From contig NC_059075.1 in NCBI RefSeq assembly GCF_020497125.1, positions 67,599,321-67,663,320 on the forward strand: 64,000 nt of DNA, written 5' to 3'. Numbering within the stretch: position 1 is the first letter of the stretch; every line of letters starts with the position of its first letter. Below, one piece after another: positions 54,209 through 64,000 of the stretch. The stretch is from Mauremys mutica (taxonomy: Eukaryota; Chordata; Testudines; Geoemydidae). Made by a program: the position numbers and the translations under genes. A model generated the notes under the pieces. That model did no database searches. It worked only from the letters and a program-made list of their open reading frames with translations, and was not told where the DNA came from.

Positions 54209-55522
54209 ATTGCTACTCACAGGTTACATTTGAAGACACATATTGTGCTTAAGCAAAGTTATTAAGAATGGTTGGTGTATGTAGTGGTTTTATGCCTGTA
54301 GTCAGGGCCAAGTTAGTAGGTCAGGTAATTGTTAAACAGTGTCATTGTGACAGCAGGGGTAACTCAACCAATCATCACAATTCTTCTCTAGTCCATATGC
54401 ATGCTAGACAGCACTGGAAAAAGTGACACCCCTGTCTCCAGCAGCAAGTTGATTAAGCAGTGCAGATGGGCCTTTTGTGTCGGTGCGAGGTAAGCGTGTG
54501 TGATGTGAGTATACCTGCTGGGGATCACTCCTCCCATGGGAGTGTGGTTTACATTTTTTTCTTCAAATTCCCATGAATCCCTGAGGCAAGCACCATGGTC
54601 CTGATTCTTCATTGCCTTTCACATTATGCAGTAATCTACAGCTATGCAAAATGCTACCTGTGTGATACGGTCATGTTTACATGCATTTTACACTCACCAC
54701 ACACAAATGGAAGTGACGACACACAGTACAAAGCAGTGAAGAATCAGGCCCTATACTGTCATCAGCCCCCTCTCCGACTGCTACACCTCACTCCAACATG
54801 AAAACAGAGGTGTGTATCTGCCCTCTTCCCCACACACCTGAGCTGCATGCAGCTGAATGGGGTGGGGATTACTAGGCCAGAGCAATTAGAATCCATAAAT
54901 GAAAGAGAACGCTGAGTTAGGCTGAAACAGTAGATTACATTCCTGGAAAATGTGTGTGGTAGGGGGGATGATTTATTTTTATTAAGGCAAAGTTACACTA
55001 CATGTTAACAAACTACATCATACATTGCTTATTCAGGAGCAGGTTAATATTCAAAAAGATGCTGGCTGAGGATTCTGGCATGGTATCTGGGGACTCCTCC
55101 TTGAAATGCAGTTTTAGTACTGTTCCTCACAACTATGATGCAGAGGAGGAAGGCAGGGAGGTTGTGTCCTCTCAAAATTTCAAAAGCTCCATAATTTCTT
55201 GGTGTCCCTTTAATGGGAAAATCAATGGAACAATCAGGTTAAAATCATATAGAAAGGGGAAAAAAAAGAAAAAAAAATCTCTTCTCTTGTTTTATAAATA
55301 ACATTTTAGATTACTGAAAACTAAAATAATCTTAAACTCCATCGCAGTATTTATTCTGCTTGGTTACAGTTTGCATGTCACTCACTTTGGGCAGTACAAC
55401 CAAACTGGTCATTTTCACTGTCTCTTATTCATTTCACATTCAGGTTCTCAAGCAGTAATACAATACTGCAGTGTTACAGCTGCAAGCACTGTCATTTGTT
55501 TAAAACAACATTTTTCAGTAAC
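54209..55522. other. Gene-free stretch, unclassified
   Basis: Short frames only. An A-rich tract lies near 55258-55278. Nothing recognised. Confidence 0.4.
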
Positions 55523-55530
55523 ATGTCAGC

Positions 55531-55665
55531 TGGGGTCTGGATGTATTTTTATAATGGGGGTGCTGAGAGCCATTGAAGCAAACTGTAAACTCTGTATATA
55601 ATGGAAACCACTTCAAGTCAGGGGATGCAGCAGCACCCCCAGCACCCCTAGTTCCAGCATCTATG
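55531..55665. mobile_element. hAT-type MITE, CATAGGTGC-family copy 3
   Basis: The right end reads CATAGATGCTGGAACTAGGG on the - strand. Flanks ATGTCAGC (55523-55530) and AAGTCAGC (55666-55673) agree at 7 of 8. The left end is eroded (TGGGGTCTGGATG). The body shares the phrase ATAATGGGGGTGCTGAGAG with the copies at 35119 and 48422. Confidence 0.6.
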
Positions 55666-55673
55666 AAGTCAGC

Positions 55674-56353
55674 TTCATGAATGTTGGGGCTTTGCTTCAA
55701 GATGGGCACACACACAGAAGGGCAGCTGGTGAGCTGAACGGATAGATTTGAGGGAGCTGAGCCCCCTCGAGCCCTAGTCACGCGCAGCTTATGCTTGTTA
55801 TGTGGAGTCGCTCTGCTGTGAGTGCAGGGGAACAGAGCAGTTACCACAGCTGGTCAATTTCCCTTTGAAGTCAGGCATGGCCTGCAGACACAATAACATG
55901 GACTCTTTCTGAATAGGGAAAATAGGCCCCGGGGATTGAGAAACAGACAAAGGGGAAGGTACATGGGGGAGGTGGGAAAGGGGACCAACCAGCTCAGTGC
56001 ATGTCTTTCTGAGGGAGAAGTGTATACTGGTAGTGAGCAGACACAAGACTGCCAGCATTGAGTGAGGATGCAAAAGATGGCCAGGACTGGAGACAGAATG
56101 TAAAGTGGGAAGAGAGAAAACCAAAGGAGTAAATAAAAAGAGACACAATAGCCAAATTCTTTCCAACTGGAACCTGGCAGCTCATCCCTTTCCTTTTTGT
56201 AGCCTGGCTACACAAATGTTCTTGTGTTTCCCTCCTCTGTGACTGAAAAAGCATTGTATACGGTGTCTGACTGAATCTCATTCTCATCATTAGCTCAAAG
56301 CTACGATCACACTTACATGGATTGAAAACTGACAGCACAACAGTAAACAAAGG
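55674..56353. other. Gene-free stretch, unclassified
   Basis: No exon or repeat recognised. Confidence 0.4.
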
Positions 56354-56361
56354 GTTATAAG

Positions 56362-56634
56362 CAGGGGCGGCTCCAGGCCCCAGCACGCCAAGCGCGTGCT
56401 TGGGGTGGCACTCCGCGGGGGGTGCTCTGCCGGTTGCCGAGAGGGCGGCAGGCAGCTCCGGTGGACCTCCCGTAGGCGTGCCTGCGGAGGGTCCGCTGGT
56501 CCCGTGGCTTCGGTGGAGCATCCGCAGGCACGCCTGCGGGAGGTCCACCGGAGCCGCGGGACCGGCGACCAGCAGAGCGCCCCCCGCGGCGTGCTGCCGT
56601 GCTTGGGGCGGTGAAATGGCTAGAGCCGCCCCTG
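56362..56634. mobile_element. hAT MITE with perfect 8-bp target duplication
   Basis: CAGGGGCGGCTCCAGGCCCC to ...GGCTAGAGCCGCCCCTG, flanked by GTTATAAG on both sides (56354-56361 and 56635-56642). It is the best-preserved member of the family also seen at 36853, 49917 and 50437, and its interior is a nested palindrome. Confidence 0.93.
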
Positions 56635-57113
56635 GTTATAAGATGCAGTAACTGATTGAACTGGAAGGTGTGTGTGTGTGTCTGTGTGTGCACAGGGCTA
56701 TCACAGGGATAGGCCTGAGGTCCTGTCTTATTTAATATCTTCATTAAAGATCTAGAAAAGGGAGCAAGCACCATTTTAATCAAACTTGCCGATGATACAC
56801 AGTGCTTGATTCTGTTTGAAAGACCATCTTGGAGTGGGGTGCAGCTGTATCACCCCGTGGGAAGCTCTAGGAGGGATTATGCTGGATTGTGCACACTCTA
56901 CTACCCCTTAGGAAGACACAGGATATTCTGCTGGCCCAGGCAGGGATGGGAGAATGACTCTGTGTACTGCCTTCCCCTGTTGTGGTGGCTGGTCCCTGTG
57001 GGGGTATAAGGAGACTGCAGGGAGTGCAATCATATTGGACCCTGCATAAGGAGGCAAGGGGGCTCCTTCTACCTTCCCCACATACCCATGAAAGGGACAG
57101 GAATAGTCTGGGG
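56635..57113 (+). repeat. CR1 LINE reverse-transcriptase fragment
   Basis: At about 56715-56820 the + strand encodes LFNIFIKDLEKG ... LIKLADDTQ, which matches the F(A/L)ADD catalytic box of CR1 reverse transcriptase. A (TG)n tract precedes it near 56668. The frame breaks soon after, and the sequence from about 56830 to 57113 is unclassified. Confidence 0.7.
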
Positions 57114-57424
57114 CAGGGGTAGGCAACCTATGGCACGGGTGCCGAAGGCGGCACGCGAGCTGATTTTCAGTGGCATTCACACTGCCCGGGTCCTGGCCAC
57201 CCGTCTGGGGGGCTCTGCATTTTAATTTAATTTTAAATGAAACTTCTTAAACATTTTAAAAACCTTATTTACTTTACATACAACAATAGTTTAGTTATAT
57301 ATTATAGACTTATAGAAAGAGACCTTCTAAAAACGTTAAAATGTATTACTGGCACGCGAAACCTTAAATCAGAGTGAATAAATGAAGACTCGGCACATCA
57401 CTTCTGAAAGGTTGCCAACCCCTG
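57114..57424. mobile_element. hAT MITE (Charlie-like ends)
   Basis: The ends CAGGGGTAGGCAACCTATGG and (- strand) CAGGGGTTGGCAACCTTTCA are inverted repeats. The 8-bp flanks (GTCTGGGG at 57106-57113, GTCTGGGT at 57425-57432) agree at 7 of 8. 311 bp, noncoding. Confidence 0.9.
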
Positions 57425-57870
57425 GTCTGGGTATAAAATGGGGGGATTTCTGAACCCCAGTCAGTACCCAGAGAGACCTAGGGAGAGTATAAAATCCAGA
57501 CAATACTGAGACGTGATTCAGCTTGGAAAATGTAAGGAATTACACTGATGGGGAAATAACCATAAACCAAGTATTCACTGGAAGGGAGAGACCTGAGAGG
57601 CAGTAACATTGAAAGAAAATGTAGGAATCATAGCAAATAAGATCTGAGTTGCAGGATGATGTCGGAGAGAAAAAGGCCAATGCAACCACGGGTTGTACAT
57701 TCAGAGGCACCATGCCACAAAGCAGAGAGGTAACAGTCCTTCTCCAGGTAGCTCTGGTGTGACAGCACAGGGAATACCATGTTCAGTTCTGGGCATCTAA
57801 TTATCAGAAAGATATTGACAAATTAGAGACAGTTCAGAGAAAAAGCTGATAAATGATTGTGGGGCTGGGG

Positions 57871-57974
57871 TAAGGTGACCAGATGTCCCGGTTTTATAGG
57901 GACAGTCCCAATTTTTGGGTCTTTTTTTTATATAGGCTGTCTCGATTTTTCACACTTGCTGACTGATCATCCTA
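57871..57974. mobile_element. Short Tc1/mariner-like MITE
   Basis: Starts TAAGGTGACCAGATGTCCCG and ends CTGATCATCCTA. The ends GGTGACCAG/CTGATCATCC are inverted and bounded by TA. The interior has the common turtle phrase TATAGGGACAGTCCCAATTT. Confidence 0.7.
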
Positions 57975-58264
57975 GGCTTGAGGGACTGATTTATGAGGAT
58001 AACATGGTTAGCTTGGCTAAGGGCCAACTAAGAAGGAACATGAAAACAATTTACAAACATTGGAAAGGTGTAAACACAAAGGAGGGGAGGACTGATTTGA
58101 GCATAATAAAAAGGGACGGGGCACTTATTTAAGACGAGTGACCACAAATTAAGAAAGGGAAAATTTAAGCTAAATATAATGGAAAACATCCTGACAATGA
58201 GATCTCTGTGGAATGGTTTCCTAAGGGAAATGGTCGAAGCCCCATACACTGGCAAATTTAAAAC

Positions 58265-58433
58265 TAGACTGGACAGGCATTGGCCTGCTAAACCCAGGGT
58301 TGTGAGTTCAATCCTTGAGGGGGCCACTTAAGGATCTGGGGCAAAAATTGGTCCTGCTAGTGAAGGCAGGGGGCTGGACTAGATGACCTCCTGAGGTCCC
58401 TTCCAACCCTGAGATTCTATGACTCGATAACCT
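58265..58433 (+). repeat. CryI-type tRNA-derived SINE
   Basis: GGCATTGGCCTGCTAAACCC, then a B-box-like GTTGTGAGTTCAATCCTTGA, the GGGGGCCACTTAAGGATCTG body and a CR1-like tail GGGCTGGACTAGATGACCTC ... CCCTTCCAACCCTGAGATTC, ending TATGACTCGATA. It is the second and better copy of the family at 28603. Confidence 0.85.
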
Positions 58434-58460
58434 TTCAAGGTCCCTTCCAGTTCTAGGAGA

Positions 58461-59945
58461 TTGGTATATCTCCAATTATTACCTTAGCTGTACACTGACA
58501 GGGAGATGGACTAGCCGTGTTAATACATCTTTTTCCAATGCTAGCTTCTATGGACCTGATTCTGCATTTTCCAGCACCTTGAGCTGTGATTTACCCCAGT
58601 GCAAAAGTGCTGTAAAATGCTACCAAAGCAGATTAGTAGCATTTTATCTCCACTTTGGATTAGTGTATAAATGACTACACAAGGTGCAGGGCAGAAGAGA
58701 AATGGGCCCTATCATCCTGTAAATAAATAAATACTGTAAATAAAAAGAATCAGTGACAGAAATGTGTCTCTTCAATCCCTTGGACATTCAGCCTCTGGTC
58801 TGCATTAGTCCTCTAGAGAGAGATTAATATGGCCCTGTGAGCAGACTGTGCATACTAATACCTCATAAAGACACAGAAGGCAGCTTTTAGTGTTCCTTGT
58901 GTAAAGCAGGTCCATAAGTAAATAGAAGGAACAAAAGGCCCAAACTAGGCAACAGTGAAGGTTGCAATAGCAACTTTCAAAGAGCCAAAGGGCCACGTAT
59001 AAATTTGCATATCAATGTACGTAAGGTTTATATCAAAACACAAACACATGCAACTCTAATATTTTCCATGAGGCAGAGAATATAGTCCTAGTTAGGCAGT
59101 AATGATGCACCTATTATTATTAGTTTTACTAGTTATTTGCATTATGGTAGCGCCCACAGGCCCAACCCTCACTGGGCGAGGCATTGAGCACACTGTTGTG
59201 TCCTGAAGAATTCACAATTTACGTGTGAGACTGGTTGCTGATCTTTACAGTTGTCACCTAGATACTATGATGATAAATCCATTAGATTTGATAAATCAGC
59301 ATTGTTTGTTGGTAGAGTTTGCCAGCTACCTACTTGGTATACTGGTGTGGGTGTGCTAGAAATCCCTAAGCAGACAGGTCAAAAGCGTTTGTTATCTGAG
59401 TGCACCAGCAATAACAATCTGCAGTTGGCCACTAGTCCTTACCTTGCTGTTACAAGGAGAGGTCAGTCCCAGACTGCATTTTAGGCCTTTGTGGGCCATA
59501 TTTGACCCTTAAGCTACACTTTACCCTTAAATTGGGGCTGTCCTAAGGGCCTTTGACTGGTCACGTGTTCTTCTTCAAGTAACCCTAAACTATAAATGTA
59601 TCAATTAAATGGCAAGTTGATTAACAGCATTAACGGTTGTAATGAACTGGCTAGTATGTTTACTACTGCCCTCTGTTGGATAGAATCAGAACTGCTTAGC
59701 TGTGTCAGAGACAGTACACTGCTGACAGCGAGCAGAGATTCCCCATACATTCAACTGTGCTTTTATAGCAGGAAGCTCTTTATCTCAGAGGTGACAGTGA
59801 AGTCAAGATAAGCTGAATAGTGATAACCATTAAGTCCAAGGAGGCTGCAGATTTATTACAATATATTTACACAGTGAGCTATTTCCCCTCAATTCTCTCC
59901 CTAGCAAGCAAAAATGGAATAAAAGTAACAGTAGATAACATTCTT
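58461..59945. other. Gene-free stretch with an old SINE tail
   Basis: At about 59115-59245 the text 'tattattagttttactagttatttgcattatggtagcgccc' followed by 'gggcgaggcattgagcacac' is an antisense MIR/CORE-SINE tail. No exon recognised. Confidence 0.45.
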
Positions 59946-60250
59946 AGTAGGGGAAGTAAGGTCTTGTGGTCAAGGCACTGGACTGGGACTCAGAAGATGT
60001 TGGTTTAATTTCCAGCTTTGCCACATATTCCCTTTAGGAAAGTCACTTAATCTCCCTGTGTCTCAGTTCCCCATCTGTAAAATGAGGTTACTAGTCCTTC
60101 CTTTCCTCCACACTTTCTTCTGTCTTTTCTATATAGCCTATAAAATTTTGGGGGTGGGGACTGTCTCTTTTTAAATATATATATACAGAGCTTGGCATAA
60201 TGGGGCCCAGACCTCCACTGGGGCCTGTATGCACTACAGTAATACAATTA
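59946..60250 (+). repeat. MIR/CORE-SINE, nearly full length
   Basis: GTCTTGTGGTCAAGGCACTG ... CTGGGACTCAGAAGATGTTG ... GGAAAGTCACTTAATCTCCC ... CCATCTGTAAAATGAGGTTA ... GCTTGGCATAATGGGGCCCA ... CACTACAGTAATACAA follows the whole MIR order from tRNA-like head to 3' end. Confidence 0.85.
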
Positions 60251-60900
60251 CAACAACAACATTCCTAGGCAAACATACACACATACACTTTATGGAATTG
60301 GCAGGATAGCAGCTGTTGCTTTACACCATAATGACTCTCTCCAATAAGAATTCACCTGGCCCTTTTATTTCACAGCATTCTAAATAGTTAAAAAAAAAAA
60401 GAGGGAGGGGAAACCCTGGGAAGCTAATAAATTTGCTTGTGAAATTTGTCACCTCCTCCACCTAAACCACCCCATACTACAACTGCCAGACAGGATGACC
60501 CTAGCGCTACTTGGAGAACTGCTCATCATTTATGCATAGTCCCTTCTTTTTGTCCCCCGTCATGAAAAGAGAAGCAGTTTGGGGTTGTGGGTGGTTTGTT
60601 CCCCCTCCCCCTCTTCAGCCAACCCTTGCTCTCATCAAATCCCAGCCTCTACCAAGGATAGCTGGGGAAGGAGACCGAGGTAAATTGCAAGATTTTGGAG
60701 GCTGCGGAGAAGAGAGGTCAGGGGTGTAACTATCTGTCCCCCTCATAGAATGCCTGAGATTGCATCCTCCTCCTGTGTTTAGGTGAAGTGTCTGCGCAGG
60801 GTTTGCTGGGAGCCATGGAGGGGCAGCTGCTGCTGTTACCACCAGTAACCTGATCCAGCACTAAACAGCTTCTTACATCTACTGAAGAGGAGGAAGCAAG
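60251..60900. other. Region upstream of CCDC177
   Basis: Unclassified sequence without a marked CpG island. The promoter of CCDC177 presumably lies here or just downstream, but no decisive core-promoter element was seen. Confidence 0.35.
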
Positions 60901-60953
60901 GGGACAAAAGCCCACGGTTCCGCCTGCCGCTGAAAGAGCCAAAGCAAAGTGCA
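60880..60953 (+). other. Candidate 5' untranslated exon end of CCDC177
   Basis: A strong donor AAAGTGCA|GTAAGTGAATG has GT at 60954-60955. With the acceptor at 61793-61794 it would give an intron of about 840 bp. The exon start is not determined (the left limit is arbitrary). Another donor-like site (CCAAG|GTGAAT) lies near 61429. This is inference from splice motifs only. Confidence 0.3.
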
Positions 60954-61675
60954 GTAAGTGAATGACATCCACAATTCCGCTCTATCCTGAATGATCCAGG
61001 AAGGACGTTTAAGCCTTAGCATGTTGTCTGCAGACGTAGGCTGATGCACGTTTGTTTGGGGGGGAGGGGAGGGGGAAGAGAGAGAGAGCGCCAGGGGCAT
61101 TACCCTGGAGTCACAGGCTCACATGCATGGGCAGGGTTGTTCTCCGTGTCGCAGGATGATGCTTTCTGTGCTCGGCGGAGAAAGAGCAGGGGCTTTTTGC
61201 CAGGCAGTCTGTTAGCAGAGGCTCTGCATGGTCAGTATCCTCGCGCTGCATTCCAGCCACAGAATAAAGAGAGCGGAAATGTTGCATTGGGAAAGCGAAA
61301 GGGTGTTTGCTTGGCTATCGGTGTTTGTTTGATCCGGTGTGCAACAATGCCTTTGCCAGCCTTTAGGAATAAGAATTGAACTGCAGCTTGGCTTGTCACC
61401 CTCCTTCTCACTGCCCCTCTGCCCAAGGTGAATGTCCGAGAGGGGAAATGACACTTAAAAGCCAGTGCCTTTGGTCCCTGCACAAAGAAACCTGCCCAGT
61501 CTGGGAAGCCTGCATCCCAAATGCTGCCTGGGCAGCCGGTCCTTTCATGTGCCTCTAGTTATGACTTTGCAACTTCCAGCAGAAATGTTCCTGCATGAAA
61601 TTAACACACACACAGGCTGTACTGTGCCGCCAGTGACCGTGGGCTGTTTTCCTCCCCGCTTTGCCTCTTTGCTGA

Positions 61676-64000
<2,325 letters not shown>

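Larger units (their letters stand above)
57600..58460 (+). repeat. CR1 LINE 3' UTR with two nested insertions
   Basis: CR1 3' UTR phrases (CATGTTCAGTTCTGGGCATC, AGACAGTTCAGAGAAAAAGC, then TTTAAAACTAGACTGGACAG and a closing CAAGGTCCCTTCCAGTTCTA) are split by a short mariner-like MITE (57871-57974) and a CryI SINE (about 58265-58433). Confidence 0.7.

Noticed and set aside
53619..54233. 204-codon + strand frame and several 90-140 codon frames
   Set aside because: Run through the GC-rich palindromic hAT MITE; compositional artefact.

Overview
The window looks like reptile nuclear DNA, most probably from a cryptodiran (hidden-necked) turtle. It is gene-poor, AT-leaning and CpG-depleted except in two islands. 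Its repeats are CR1 LINE tails, tRNA-derived SINEs with CR1-like tails of the CryI type known from cryptodires, Penelope-like tails, several hAT-type MITE families with 8-bp target duplications, a PIF/Harbinger transposon and a young endogenous retrovirus (ERV). The turtle call is inference from these families; no search was run.

Host genes lie only at the edges. At the right end CCDC177, a single-coding-exon coiled-coil protein, is complete on the + strand (61814-63766, 650 aa). Near 22.8-23.7 kb there is a strong CpG island with good splice donors on the - strand. I read it as the promoter and first exon of a gene running left. From remembered synteny (CCDC177 and SUSD6 are divergent neighbours in mammals) that gene may be SUSD6, and the left 23 kb would then be its first intron. 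No SUSD6 coding exon was seen.

Layout. 1-4.3 kb: mostly unrecognised sequence with one CR1 tail. 4.3-6.6 kb: a 2.3-kb hAT-like element with an 8-bp target duplication, carrying a fold-back repeat, a G-rich minisatellite and a 70-bp hairpin satellite. 6.6-22.5 kb: old SINE, LINE, MITE and Penelope fragments. 22.8-23.7 kb: CpG island. 24-36 kb: CR1/L3 remnants, Tigger-like and other MITEs, a CryI SINE and a Penelope GIY-YIG fragment. 36.2-37.2 kb: a solo LTR split by a hAT MITE. 37.7-47.0 kb: a PIF/Harbinger element with TTA target duplications, an intact DDE transposase and a two-exon Myb/SANT partner gene, split by a 4.4-kb ERV. 47-60 kb: intergenic sequence rich in hAT MITEs and nested CR1/CryI copies. 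60.9-64 kb: CCDC177.

The most interesting part is the nested Harbinger/ERV structure. The two LTRs look identical apart from a dinucleotide repeat, so the insertion is young. Yet the interior holds only a short gag-like reading frame and an envelope-tail remnant, with no recognisable pol. The insertion is flanked by a 99-bp direct duplication instead of the usual 4-6 bp, and the 3' LTR lacks its last 28 bp, which suggests an aberrant one-ended integration. The duplication carries a second copy of the end of Myb exon 1 and its splice donor, so the exon itself is unbroken.
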